Positions 47,929 through 57,221 of a stretch of 64,000 bases of DNA are shown in pieces. The position numbers and the translations under genes were made by a program. How positions within the stretch are numbered: position 1 is the first letter of the stretch; the number at the start of each line of letters is the position of its first letter. The notes beneath the pieces were generated by a model that saw nothing but the letters and a program-made list of their open reading frames with translations, had not been told where the DNA came from and did no database searches. The DNA comes from an uncultured Anaerobutyricum sp. (GTDB taxonomy: Bacteria; Bacillota; Clostridia; Lachnospirales; Lachnospiraceae): the NCBI RefSeq assembly GCF_934307085.1, contig NZ_CAKRCF010000001.1:1-64000 (forward strand). Reading direction: 5' to 3'.

Positions 47929-48618
47929 CTAATCTTGGAAATAGTATCCTACCCCCCACTTTGTATGAATGTAGAGTGGTTCTCCCGGATTCTTTTCAAT
48001 CTTCTCACGAAGTCTTCGGATATGTACATCTACTGTACGAACATCCCCCGGGTAATCATACCCCCATACAATATTAAGCAGATTTTCTCTGCTGTACACC
48101 TTATTCGGATGAAAAGAAAGGAGTTCTAAAAGATCATACTCTTTTGCTGTCAGCTTCACTTCTTTGTCTTCTACAAATACTCTTCTACTGTCACAGTCTA
48201 TCTTAAGCCCATTCTTTTCAAATACTTTTTTCTTCTCATCTTCTGTCGCTTTTCTGGAGCTTCTGCGCATAATAGCCTTAATTCTGGCCTTTACCTCCAA
48301 AATATTAAATGGCTTTGTAATATAATCATCTGCCCCATACTCCAGACCGAGAATTTTATCCATGTCATCGCCTTTTGCTGTCAGCATTATAATCGGCATA
48401 TTGGAGAACTCTCTAATCCTCTGGCAAACTTCAAAACCATCCATCTTTGGAAGCATCACATCGAGCAGAACAATATCATATTCTGTCTTTTTCGCCATTT
48501 CAAGGGCTTCTTCCCCATCATAAGCACAGTCAACTTCCATATCATCCTGCACAAGAGAAAACTTAATTCCCTTCACAATCAGACGTTCATCATCGACAAC
48601 CAGCACTTTTTTTCCCAT
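47929..48618 (-). CDS. OmpR-family response regulator
   Basis: A 229-residue regulator. Receiver domain with DDE (VLVVDDERL), phosphate acceptor Asp53 in IVLLDVMLPKMDGF and Lys in YITKPFN; C-terminal winged helix with LTAKEYDLLELLSFHPNKVY and VDVHIRRLREKIE. It pairs with the kinase gene just downstream. Overall it is close to WalR/YycF-type regulators; this role is not proven. GAGG lies before the ATG. Confidence 0.94.
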   Translation of the reverse strand: MGKKVLVVDDERLIVKGIKFSLVQDDMEVDCAYDGEEALEMAKKTEYDIVLLDVMLPKMDGFEVCQRIREFSNMPIIMLTAKGDDMDKILGLEYGADDYITKPFNILEVKARIKAIMRRSSRKATEDEKKKVFEKNGLKIDCDSRRVFVEDKEVKLTAKEYDLLELLSFHPNKVYSRENLLNIVWGYDYPGDVRTVDVHIRRLREKIEKNPGEPLYIHTKWGVGYYFQD

Positions 48619-48626
48619 AACACACC

Positions 48627-49241
48627 TCAGTTAACTGTAATTAAATCTTTTAATCTATTAAAAATGCCATTACCTATCCCAGCGACATTTTTAATCTCCT
48701 CTATGGAAGTAAAGGAACCCTTTTCTTCCCGGCAGGCAATAATTGCAGCTGCTCTTGACTCCCCAATGCCCGGCAAGGTCATCAGTTCCTCCTGCGATGC
48801 TGTATTAATGTTTACCGTATTTTTCTTTTGGGAAGCTGACGAAACTTTTCCCAAAGATTGCTCTTCATTAAGCGCTTCCTTCGCTTCATCTTTGGACGGA
48901 ATATATATCTGCATCCCATCCTGAAGAACTTCTGCCAAATTCCATGCTGTCTGATTTGCTTTCTCCGAAAATCCTCCGGCGGCATCAATTGCCTCCTGAG
49001 TTCTTGCACCAGAACGTAACCGATATACCCCAGGCTTTTTCACACAGCCACAGACATGAACATAAACTTCTGCCTCTTCCATCTGCTCTGTACTTGATCG
49101 TTCCTCTTCTGCCCTTATAATCTCAGCAGATTCTATATCTGCTTTCTCTCTTACCGGAACAGAAAAAGAACATCCTGACAAAATAATCATTACTATTCCC
49201 AGTGTTGCACTAATCAACCTTCTCACTATACTCTGTCTCAA
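48627..49241 (-). CDS. comEA: ComEA-type DNA-binding competence protein
   Basis: A 204-residue exported protein. It has a signal peptide with lipobox (VMIILSGCSFS), an SLBB domain (VHVCGCVKKPGVYRLRSGAR) and two helix-hairpin-helix units (VNINTASQEELMTLPGIGES and IEEIKNVAGIGNGIF). It binds DNA outside the membrane for ComEC. Start is read as TTG at 49241, 13 bases after AGGAGG; an in-frame CTG lies nearer. The lipobox, if used, would anchor it as a lipoprotein rather than by a helix. Confidence 0.9.
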   Translation of the reverse strand: MRQSIVRRLISATLGIVMIILSGCSFSVPVREKADIESAEIIRAEEERSSTEQMEEAEVYVHVCGCVKKPGVYRLRSGARTQEAIDAAGGFSEKANQTAWNLAEVLQDGMQIYIPSKDEAKEALNEEQSLGKVSSASQKKNTVNINTASQEELMTLPGIGESRAAAIIACREEKGSFTSIEEIKNVAGIGNGIFNRLKDLITVN

Positions 49242-49385
49242 AACCAGGATCTCTCCTCCTTACTGAAACAGTTCCGGAATATTACTTTATATCCCTTAGA
49301 AAATGTTGCCTTTGCATATTGTCCATAGTCCTATTAATAATACCGAATATCTAAAAAAAACACAAGAGGTTACGATAATTTTCTT

Positions 49386-49826
49386 TTACCCTCTGACCTT
49401 AAAAATAAAAATACCAACCAGAAACAATCCCGTTCCAAGAAGTTTCATCCAGTCAAACCCACTTTTTTCTACACCAAAAATCCCAAAAACTTCAATAAGA
49501 TATGCCACAACAAGCTGTGCTGCTACAATAAGCATCACTGCTTTTGCCGGACCTAATGTTGACATTCCTGCTATTACAGTAAAAGTAATAAATGCCCCGA
49601 TAACTCCACCTAAAAGATAATATTTCGGTTCTACTGCCAAAAGCTCCATTGGTGGGTGCTTTTTTCTTTCTTTAAAAAACCAGATAATAAGGCAGACTAA
49701 AAGACCTGTAAATTGTACAAAAGAATTGGTAAGCCACGTCCCTGTCTGTTTTGTTACCTCAGTATTAAAAACACCCTGAATACTCATTAATGCTCCGGAA
49801 ACTAATGCCGCAATGAATCCAAACAT
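49386..49826 (-). CDS. DMT-superfamily transporter, DUF606/YdcZ type
   Basis: A 146-residue membrane protein with five hydrophobic segments, starting MFGFIAALVSGALMSIQGVFN and with NSFVQFTGLLVCLIIWF and STLGPAKAVMLIVAAQLVVAYL. This is the half-size drug/metabolite transporter family DUF606; substrates are not known. GGAGG lies six bases before the ATG. It is a single gene; the 277-bp gap after its start holds nothing recognised. Confidence 0.85.
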   Translation of the reverse strand: MFGFIAALVSGALMSIQGVFNTEVTKQTGTWLTNSFVQFTGLLVCLIIWFFKERKKHPPMELLAVEPKYYLLGGVIGAFITFTVIAGMSTLGPAKAVMLIVAAQLVVAYLIEVFGIFGVEKSGFDWMKLLGTGLFLVGIFIFKVRG

Positions 49827-50103
49827 AAAAAACCTCCATACTTTTTCTCTTTATTTCTAAATATGCTCTCAAAATCTTTTCACCAAATTAAGTATAGAAA
49901 GATTCTAAGACTACATTCTTTTTATATAGAAATTAGTATGGAGGTTCTTTTTATTTTTATACTGTATTCCAATTGTATAATAAGTTCGCCACTCTTAAAG
50001 CTGAAACATTCACTCTGAGTACAAAGTACCCCTTCTTAATAAAATTATCATTTTAAGTACTTCGTTCACCATCTTATACAAATTTTTCATATGTTAGTAT
50101 TGT

Positions 50104-51306
50104 CTACTGAAGTCCATTTTCTTTTATTGCTTCCGTAAGAATAGAAACCATTTCATCCACATCTTTTTTCTCAATAACAAGCGGTGGAACAAAACGGATG
50201 ATATTCGCTCCTGCTGAAATAATGACAAGACCTTTTTTCAATGCAGTCACAATCAAATCGCCAACTGGTCCTTCAAATTCGAGTCCCTGCATTAAGCCGA
50301 CACCACGATGGTCTTTTACCACCGTAAACTGGTTCTTTACTTCTTCAAGCTTTTCATATAAATATGCTCCTACCTCATTGACATGAGCTACAATATCTTT
50401 TTCTTCAAACTGACGGAACACTTCACATACAGCTGCTGTTGCAAATGGATTACCACCGTAAGTTGTTCCGTGGTCACCTGGAACTAATGCATAAGAAGCC
50501 TTTTCATTTGTTACAAATGCTCCAACTGGAACACCGCAGCCAAGCGCCTTTGCTAATGCCATTACGTCTGGCTTTACACCATAAAGATCATGTGCATATA
50601 AAGAGCCGCATCTTCCCATACCACACTGCACTTCATCAAAGATAAGCAGAATATCTTTCTCATCGCAAAGCTTTCTCAGCCCCTCTAAGAACTCTTTCTT
50701 TGCCGGATAGATCCCGCCTTCACCCTGTACAACCTCGCAGATAATACCACATGTCTTATCTGTGATTTTAGATTTTACATCTTCAAGATCATTAAAATCT
50801 GCAAATACAGCACGCATTTCTACTGGAACAAAACCGTCCTGATAATGTGCATTACCAGTTACAGATAACGCTCCCTGGCTTCTTCCGTGGAAAGAATGAT
50901 TCATCGCAATAAATTCATAATCTTTAGAAGAATCTTTTAAGTAAGCATATTTTCTGGCTACTTTTAATGCACCTTCGATTGCCTCTGTTCCACTGTTTGT
51001 AAAGAATACTTTCGACATTCCGGAAGTCTTTACAATTTTCTCTGCCGCATCAATCGCCGGCTTATTATAATATAGATTAGAAGTATGTAAAATCTTATCA
51101 ATCTGATTCTTTAACGCATCATTATACGCTTTATTATTATATCCTAACGCAAATACAGCGATTCCTGCTGCAAAATCAAGGTATCTGTTACCATTCATAT
51201 CATAAAGGCAGACTCCGTCACCTTTTTCAAATACAACAGGATACCGATTATATGTCTTTAAAATATAATCTTCTCCTTTTTGCATATATTCTTGCATCTT
51301 TGTCAT
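50104..51306 (-). CDS. argD: Acetylornithine aminotransferase
   Basis: A 400-residue class-III PLP aminotransferase, making N-acetylornithine. Signatures are YLDFAAGIAVFALGYNN, FFTNSGTEAIEGALKVARKY, FHGRSQGALS, LLIFDEVQCGMGR, and ALAKALGCGVPVGAF with the PLP Lys. Start at 51306 (MTKMQEYMQKG) has AAGGAG eight bases upstream; a GTG three codons earlier overlaps that site. It is last of the argCJBD group. Confidence 0.94.
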   Translation of the reverse strand: MTKMQEYMQKGEDYILKTYNRYPVVFEKGDGVCLYDMNGNRYLDFAAGIAVFALGYNNKAYNDALKNQIDKILHTSNLYYNKPAIDAAEKIVKTSGMSKVFFTNSGTEAIEGALKVARKYAYLKDSSKDYEFIAMNHSFHGRSQGALSVTGNAHYQDGFVPVEMRAVFADFNDLEDVKSKITDKTCGIICEVVQGEGGIYPAKKEFLEGLRKLCDEKDILLIFDEVQCGMGRCGSLYAHDLYGVKPDVMALAKALGCGVPVGAFVTNEKASYALVPGDHGTTYGGNPFATAAVCEVFRQFEEKDIVAHVNEVGAYLYEKLEEVKNQFTVVKDHRGVGLMQGLEFEGPVGDLIVTALKKGLVIISAGANIIRFVPPLVIEKKDVDEMVSILTEAIKENGLQ

Positions 51307-51529
51307 TTTCTTCACTCCTTGCTTAGTTAACTACAAACTTCAACTATATAAATCCTCTATTATATCTACTATCTGAATTTTTCAGTGCTTGATTTTGTGA
51401 GAAAATTTTTCGTTAGTTGTGCATAAATTTTTTGAGGCGTACGCGGAATGTATGTTGATGAAATTTAGGGGCAACTGGCGGAAAATTAGCCACAAAAGCG
51501 TGTGCTGAAAAGCTCATATAGTACATTTT

Positions 51530-52426
51530 CTAAAAAAGAGGCTCTTTTAAAATAGCTGTACCAATACCTTTTTCTGTAAAGAATTCCAGAAGCAGGCAGT
51601 GTGCTACACGCCCATCTAAGATATGTACTCTGGAAACGCCCTGTTCAATTGCGTCAATACAGTTATTCAGTTTCGGAAGCATACCGCCGCCAACAACGCC
51701 ATTCTCGATAAATTCTTTTGCTGTCTTAATATCCATCTCAGAAATTAATGTCTTCTTGTTTGTTGGGTCAATAAATACACCTTCAATATCTGTAAGAAAT
51801 ACAAGTTTTTCTGCATCCATTGCTTTTGCAACACCACAGGCAGCATCGTCTGCATTGATATTGTAAGCGTTGAATTCATCATCAAGACCGATTGGAGCGA
51901 TTACTGGAATAAAGTCATTGTCCATTAATGTATTTAACAAATCTGTATTTACAGAAGCAACTTCTCCTACAAATCCAATATCCTTGCCATCTGGCATTTT
52001 CTTGTTGACACGGATCATATTTCCGTCTTTACCACAAAGACCTACGGCATTAACACCCATCTTCTGCATCAGACCAACAAGCTCTTTATTTACTTTATTT
52101 AAAACCATTTCTGCAATGTTCATGGTCTCTTTATCTGTCACACGCAGACCATTATAAAATTCTGGTTCTTTTCCACTTAATTTTACCCATTTGCTGATTT
52201 CTTTTCCACCACCGTGAACGATAATCGGACGCATACCAACTAATTTCAGTAATGCTACATCTTTGATAACATTCATCTTTAACTGGTCATCAAGCATTGC
52301 ACTTCCGCCATATTTTACAATGATTGTTGCTCCATTAAAACGACGGATATAAGGTAATGCCTCAATCAGCGTATTGGCTTTCGTCATAATTTCATCTACG
52401 TTCTTGTTAATTTCCATCTCTGCCAT
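51530..52426 (-). CDS. argB: Acetylglutamate kinase
   Basis: A 298-residue kinase phosphorylating N-acetylglutamate, the usual control point of arginine synthesis. Signatures are [38 protein letters not shown] and [10 protein letters not shown]; the C-terminus [20 protein letters not shown] is followed by the usual G-G/T region. The N-terminal helix ([20 protein letters not shown]) is typical of arginine-inhibited forms. It follows argJ by 31 bp and argD follows after 223 bp with nothing recognised between. Confidence 0.95.
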   Translation of the reverse strand: MAEMEINKNVDEIMTKANTLIEALPYIRRFNGATIIVKYGGSAMLDDQLKMNVIKDVALLKLVGMRPIIVHGGGKEISKWVKLSGKEPEFYNGLRVTDKETMNIAEMVLNKVNKELVGLMQKMGVNAVGLCGKDGNMIRVNKKMPDGKDIGFVGEVASVNTDLLNTLMDNDFIPVIAPIGLDDEFNAYNINADDAACGVAKAMDAEKLVFLTDIEGVFIDPTNKKTLISEMDIKTAKEFIENGVVGGGMLPKLNNCIDAIEQGVSRVHILDGRVAHCLLLEFFTEKGIGTAILKEPLF

Positions 52427-52457
52427 ATTTATAATTATCTCCTTTATTATCTATGAA

Positions 52458-53684
52458 CTATGAACGGTAGTCCGCATTAATTGTTACATACTCGTAAGTA
52501 AGGTCACAGCCCCATGCGGTTGCCTTTTCCTCTCCTGCATGAATATCAAGAATTGCCTTTACTGGATTTGCAGAAAGAATCTGTGTTGCCTTTTCTTCAC
52601 TGTAATCTGTTGCAATACCATCTTTTACGATGTCGAGGCTTCCCTCTTCACTTTCTAATACAATATCTACTTTTTCAGGATCAAAGGTTACTCCGCTATA
52701 TCCCATCGCGCAGAGGATTCTTCCCCAATTCGCATCTTTTCCAAATACAGCTGCCTTTGTTAAAGTAGAACATACAACGGACTTACTAATAATCTTTGCA
52801 TCTTCCTTTGTAGCCGCTCCATTACAGGTTACTTCAAAAAGACGGGTGCATCCTTCGCCATCTCCTGCAATCTGCTTTGCCAGATATTCCATAACATAAG
52901 CAAGTGCTGCCTTAAATTCCTTACCGTCTTCATCTTCTCCTGTAATAACTGGGTTTTCTGCCAGACCATTACAAAGAACAAGACAGGTATCATTCGTAGA
53001 AGTATCTCCATCTACAGAAATCATGTTAAAAGTATCTTCTACAATTTCGCTTAAGAACCGCTGTAAAAGCTTCTGGTCGATTGCCGCGTCACTTGTAATA
53101 AATGAAAGCATTGTTCCCATATTGGGATGAATCATACCGGCACCTTTACACATACCACCAATTGTTACTGTTTTGCCACCTAATGTACACTCTACGGCAA
53201 TTTCTTTTTTATGAGTATCTGTTGTTAAAATAGCTGTTGCGGCATCTTCTGCAGCATCTTTTCCTGATGCTAATGCAGGAACTAACATCTCAATACCTTT
53301 TTCCACTACATCCATTACAAGCTGTGCACCGATAACTCCGGTAGAAGCAACAAGTACATGTTCTGGTGCAATGTTAAGAAGTTCTCCTGCTTTTTCTGCT
53401 TCTTTTTTGCAGTTAGAAAGACCTTCTTCGCCTGTACAGGCATTGGCGATTCCACTGTTTACAACAATTGCCTGTGCCTTTCCTTCTTTATATACGACAT
53501 CCTTATCCCAGAAAACCGGTGCTGCTTTTACAACGTTCTTTGTGAATGTTCCAGCACATACTGCCTCTTTTTCTGAATAAATCATTGCCATGTCTTTATT
53601 AGTTTTTCCTGCCTTGATTCCAGCACGCAGACCTGCTGCTTTATATCCTTTTGCGGCGGTAACGCCACCTTCGATTACTTTCAT
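52458..53684 (-). CDS. argJ: Glutamate N-acetyltransferase / ornithine acetyltransferase
   Basis: A 408-residue enzyme that recycles the acetyl group from acetylornithine to glutamate. It self-cleaves before the conserved Thr in HPNMGTMLSF, where the residue before Thr is Gly rather than the more common Ala. Other signatures are VNSGIANACTGEEG and SVDGDTSTNDTC, and NWGRILCAMGYSG. Start at 53684 (MKVIEGGVTAAKG) has AAAGGA eight bases upstream; the longer frame adds 24 residues. No argA is seen in the window. Confidence 0.95.
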   Translation of the reverse strand: MKVIEGGVTAAKGYKAAGLRAGIKAGKTNKDMAMIYSEKEAVCAGTFTKNVVKAAPVFWDKDVVYKEGKAQAIVVNSGIANACTGEEGLSNCKKEAEKAGELLNIAPEHVLVASTGVIGAQLVMDVVEKGIEMLVPALASGKDAAEDAATAILTTDTHKKEIAVECTLGGKTVTIGGMCKGAGMIHPNMGTMLSFITSDAAIDQKLLQRFLSEIVEDTFNMISVDGDTSTNDTCLVLCNGLAENPVITGEDEDGKEFKAALAYVMEYLAKQIAGDGEGCTRLFEVTCNGAATKEDAKIISKSVVCSTLTKAAVFGKDANWGRILCAMGYSGVTFDPEKVDIVLESEEGSLDIVKDGIATDYSEEKATQILSANPVKAILDIHAGEEKATAWGCDLTYEYVTINADYRS

Positions 53685-53804
53685 AAACAAAATCCTTTCA
53701 TAGTATTGTACTGCAAAACTATGCTGAGAAAAGCCATTTCTCTGCTGTGTTGCCATACATATAAACCCACTACTGAATTAAAATCGTATCTTTTAAATCA
53801 AATC

Positions 53805-54845
53805 TTATGGGAATACAGGAGGCATTAATAAACCTTCTGTCTCTGGTAAGCCAAATAATAAATTCATATTCTGTACAGCCTGTCCAGCCGCACCTTTTAC
53901 AAGATTATCCATTGCACCCATCATAATAACGCGGTGGGTTCTCTCGTCTACCTTTACATTAACATCAACATAGTTGCTGCCTTCTACCCAGCGGGTTTCC
54001 GGACATACACCTGCATTTAAGAAACGAACAAACTGCTCGTCTTTATAAGTATCCTCATAAATCTTACGAATTTCTTCTTCGGTAACATCCTTTACAAGAT
54101 TTGCGTAAGCAGTTACTAAAATACCTCTGTTCATAGGAACAAGATGTGGTGTAAAGTTAATAATCGCTTCCTGATTAGATGCATAAGATAATTGTTCCTC
54201 AATCTCTGGAGTATGACGGTGTGTTGCCACGCCATATGCCTTAATGCTTTCATTTACCTCACAGTAAAGGTTTGCGACCTTTGCTCCTCTTCCTGCTCCG
54301 GAAGTACCTGACTTCGCATCCACGATAACCGACTTCATATCAATAAGTCCTGCCCTTGCTAATGGATAAATAGAAAGGAAAGAACAAGTTGGATAACATC
54401 CAGGGTTTGCAATCAGGCGCGCCTTCTTAATCTTCTCTCTGTTCACTTCACAAAGTCCGTAAACGGCTTCCTCAATAAACTGTGGGCTCTGATGCTTAAT
54501 TCCGTACCACTTTTCATAAGTATCTACATCTTTAATACGGAAATCTGCACTTAAATCAATGACTTTTACTTTAGATAATACATTCTCGCTGACTAAAGAA
54601 GAACAAAGTCCTTGTGGAGTTGCTGTAAATACGACATCAACCTCCTCACAAAGCTGCTCTAAATCTTCTCCCTTGCAAATGTCTGGCACAAGCTGAAACA
54701 TATTCTGAAATACACTCGCATATGCCTGATCTATGTAACTTCTAGAACCATACCACTTAATCTCTACATTTTTATGTCCAAGTAAAATGCGGACAAGCTC
54801 CTGTCCTGCATATCCTGTAGAACCGATAATACCTGCTCTTATCAT
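53805..54845 (-). CDS. argC: N-acetyl-gamma-glutamyl-phosphate reductase
   Basis: A 346-residue NADPH-dependent reductase. It starts MIRAGIIGSTGYAGQELVRI; the catalytic Cys lies in ANPGCYPTCSFLS; later KSGTSGAGRGAK and TPHLVPMNRGIL. Start at 54845 has AAAGGA upstream; eight residues of the longer frame include that site. First gene of argC-argJ-argB-argD, transcribed away from argG. Confidence 0.95.
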   Translation of the reverse strand: MIRAGIIGSTGYAGQELVRILLGHKNVEIKWYGSRSYIDQAYASVFQNMFQLVPDICKGEDLEQLCEEVDVVFTATPQGLCSSLVSENVLSKVKVIDLSADFRIKDVDTYEKWYGIKHQSPQFIEEAVYGLCEVNREKIKKARLIANPGCYPTCSFLSIYPLARAGLIDMKSVIVDAKSGTSGAGRGAKVANLYCEVNESIKAYGVATHRHTPEIEEQLSYASNQEAIINFTPHLVPMNRGILVTAYANLVKDVTEEEIRKIYEDTYKDEQFVRFLNAGVCPETRWVEGSNYVDVNVKVDERTHRVIMMGAMDNLVKGAAGQAVQNMNLLFGLPETEGLLMPPVFP

Positions 54846-54890
54846 TTCTCTCATCCTTTCTGTGCTCATATCTTATTTTCTTATGATTTA

Positions 54891-54918
54891 AATATAGAAG
54901 TAACTTTCCAGAAATCAA
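54891..54918 (-). promoter_or_regulatory. Probable promoter of argCJBD
   Basis: On the minus strand TTGATT (54918-54913), 16-base spacer, TATATT (54896-54891), 46 bp before the argC start. Confidence 0.55.
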
Positions 54919-54950
54919 TTTGAAAAAATACATCTTCTATGTGTTTTTCC

Positions 54951-54987
54951 TTTGCAAATCGATTCCCTCGTCATATAGATTTGCAAA
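54951..54987. promoter_or_regulatory. Inverted repeat in the argC-argG divergent region
   Basis: TTTGCAAATC (54951-54960) and GATTTGCAAA (54978-54987) are perfect 10-bp arms 17 bases apart, upstream of the argC promoter. It may bind a regulator. Further on, AATTATTCATAATTATA (about 55136-55152) is a weak ARG-box candidate. The rest of the 440-bp gap is AT-rich without other features. Confidence 0.4.
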
Positions 54988-55216
54988 AATACGTCCATTA
55001 ATATAAATCTCTCTTACATATTTATGAAAATCTACATGAATCTAAATGTTACAAATAGAAACTTAATTTCAGTTTTCTATTATCCCACAAACCTTTCCAG
55101 AAAACAAGAGTTATAATTTCTTACATATTTATTCGAAATTATTCATAATTATACGACTAAAATGTATTTTATGCAAGTATTAATTAATATTTATTAATAA
55201 TATTCAAAAAAACCAC

Positions 55217-55245
55217 TTGCAATTCTCTGTAGAATGACGTATAGT
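55217..55245 (+). promoter_or_regulatory. Promoter of argG
   Basis: TTGCAA (55217-55222), 17-base spacer, TATAGT (55240-55245), 41 bp before the ATG. Confidence 0.75.
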
Positions 55246-55285
55246 ATATGAGATAAATGACGAAAAATTTAGGAGGATATATAGA

Positions 55286-56515
55286 ATGAGTAAAGAAAAA
55301 GTGGTTTTAGCCTATTCAGGTGGTCTTGACACTACCGCAATCATCCCTTGGTTAAAAGAAACATATGATTATGACGTAGTATGTTGCTGCGTTGACTGTG
55401 GACAGGGCGAGGAGCTTGATGGATTAGAAGAACGTGCCCTCTACTCCGGTGCTTCTAAGTTATACATTGAAGACATCACAGATGATTTCTGTGAGAACTA
55501 CATCATGCCATGTGTACAGGCAGATGCTGTATACGAGAATAAATACCTTCTTGGAACTTCTATGGCTCGTCCAGGAATTGCTGCTAAGTTAGTAGAAATT
55601 GCCCGTAAAGAGAACGCAGTTGCTATCTGTCACGGCGCTACAGGAAAAGGTAACGACCAGATTCGTTTTGAACTTGGTATTAAAGCTTTAGCTCCAGACT
55701 TAAAGATTATCGCTCCATGGCGTGACGACAAATGGCAGATGGACTCCCGTGAAGCTGAGATTGAATACTGTAGAGCACATGACATTCACCTTCCATTCTC
55801 TGTAGATAACAGCTACAGCCGTGACCGTAACTTATGGCACATCAGCCATGAAGGTCTTGAACTTGAAGACCCTGCATGTGAGCCAAACTATGACCACTTA
55901 TTAGTATTAGGTGTTTCTCCTGAAAAAGCTCCAGATGAACCAGAATATCTTACAATGACATTCGAAGCTGGTGTTCCTAAGACAATCAACGGCGAAGAGA
56001 TGAAGGTTGCTGACATCATCCGTAAATTAAACGAATTAGGCGGAAAGCATGGTATCGGTATCGTTGATATCGTTGAGAACCGTGTTGTAGGTATGAAGTC
56101 CCGTGGTGTTTATGAAACTCCAGGTGGAACAATCCTTATGGAAGCTCACAGACAGTTAGAGGAACTCGTACTTGACCGTGACACTATGGCAGTAAAGAAA
56201 GATATGGGTAATAAACTTGCTCAGGTTGTATACGAAGGAAAATGGTTCACACCACTTCGTGAGGCAATCCAGGCATTCGTAGAATCCACACAGAAATATG
56301 TAACTGGTGAAGTGAAGTTCAAACTTTACAAAGGTAACATCATCAAAGCTGGAACAACTTCTCCATACAGCCTTTACAGCGAAACACTTGCTTCCTTTAC
56401 AACTGGAGATCAGTATGATCACCATGATGCAGAAGGATTCATCACATTATTTGGACTTCCATTAAAGGTTCGTGCGATGAAAATGCAGGAGTTGGAGAAG
56501 AATCATAGTAAATAA
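55286..56515 (+). CDS. argG: Argininosuccinate synthase
   Basis: A 409-residue enzyme joining citrulline and aspartate with ATP. It starts with the PP-loop region KVVLAYSGGLDTTAIIPWLK; other signatures are GATGKGNDQIRFELG and SVDNSYSRDRNLWHISHEG. AGGAGG lies nine bases before the ATG. Its base use is richer in GC third positions than its neighbours, a sign of high expression. Its stop TAA is followed at once by palindrome copy D. argH, its pathway partner, lies 6.9 kb downstream. Confidence 0.97.
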   Translation: MSKEKVVLAYSGGLDTTAIIPWLKETYDYDVVCCCVDCGQGEELDGLEERALYSGASKLYIEDITDDFCENYIMPCVQADAVYENKYLLGTSMARPGIAAKLVEIARKENAVAICHGATGKGNDQIRFELGIKALAPDLKIIAPWRDDKWQMDSREAEIEYCRAHDIHLPFSVDNSYSRDRNLWHISHEGLELEDPACEPNYDHLLVLGVSPEKAPDEPEYLTMTFEAGVPKTINGEEMKVADIIRKLNELGGKHGIGIVDIVENRVVGMKSRGVYETPGGTILMEAHRQLEELVLDRDTMAVKKDMGNKLAQVVYEGKWFTPLREAIQAFVESTQKYVTGEVKFKLYKGNIIKAGTTSPYSLYSETLASFTTGDQYDHHDAEGFITLFGLPLKVRAMKMQELEKNHSK

Positions 56516-56813
56516 TTTTGATTTGTAAGACTGAATAGACGCTACTGTAGATGAGTTTGTGACCGGATTGCATCGTTAACTTCTAAAAGAGGGACTAAAA
56601 AATATCCCCTTTTGAGCCTTTGTGCTGTAGAATTTTGACCATAGAAACTTCGCATTCGTTTCTGCAAAGTTTCTGCTTTACTGGGCAAAATGGAATGTTT
56701 AGCACAGCAGCTCAAAAGGGGATATTTTTTGATCTCTCTGTTCAATATTACTTCGGGCAATCCGACTATAACTGCCTTTATAGCGGCGTCTGTTCAACTC
56801 TACAAATCAGGAG
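56516..56813. repeat. Family-1 palindromic element, complete copy D
   Basis: A 298-bp element between the stops of argG and the recombinase-like gene. Ends GATTTGTAAGACTGAATAG and CGTCTGTTCAACTCTACAA are inverted repeats; then CCGGATTGC / GCAATCCG; a perfect 20-bp stem, 56597-56616 with 56711-56730; inner stem GAAACTT / AAGTTTC; and the conserved TTTGTGCTGTAGAATTTTG and TGGGCAAAATGGAATG. Both ends abut stop codons. Confidence 0.9.
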
Positions 56814-57221
56814 TTACAGATTGTTTTTCTCAATATAGATGTCTATGTATTTCATCGCATCTCTTCCATGGTCTGCTGTTAGAAATTCCATGTCCTGAGA
56901 ACGAACATATTTATAGAATTTAATCAGAAGTTCTTCATTGATTGTAATGTTATTCAGTCCGTAACACATGACTACATCTAATTCTTTTTTCTTGATAGCT
57001 TCCATGATACGACGAAAGCTTGGTCTGTCTGTGTTCTCCGAATCATATTGTCCAAAATCTGTATAATGAAGAAACTCACAATTCTCTTTTCCATAAATTT
57101 CTTCTGCTACTTCATGACATTTTTCATAGGATTCTACCATCTCCTGAATAAAATGTCTGTAACATAACTTGCAGGCGCCTCTATAATATTGATAATGATA
57201 AATACCTATTCTCTTTTTCAT
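56814..57221 (-). CDS. Serine-recombinase-like protein lacking catalytic residues
   Basis: A 135-residue protein resembling only the resolvase catalytic fold. It shows IGIY at the start, FLHYTDFGQYDSENTDRPSF, RRIMEAIKKKELDVVMCYGL and FLTADHG, matching D.G.SG..DRP.F..ml..i..g..D.vv.y.l in serine recombinases. The nucleophile region (usually RVST) reads HYQYY, and the usual LDRLSRN reads LNNITIN, so the catalytic Ser and Arg residues are gone. The DNA-binding half is absent. It could be a domesticated or decaying protein. The gene's stop touches palindrome copy D. Confidence 0.6.
   Translation of the reverse strand: MKKRIGIYHYQYYRGACKLCYRHFIQEMVESYEKCHEVAEEIYGKENCEFLHYTDFGQYDSENTDRPSFRRIMEAIKKKELDVVMCYGLNNITINEELLIKFYKYVRSQDMEFLTADHGRDAMKYIDIYIEKNNL

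Noticed and set aside
50000..50103. Attachment site or element after the DUF606 gene
   Set aside because: No direct repeats, integrase or tRNA gene; only AT-rich sequence.
56542..56760. Small minus-strand frame of 72 codons
   Set aside because: It lies wholly inside palindrome copy D and its peptide recurs in other copies in frames on both strands; no ribosome site.
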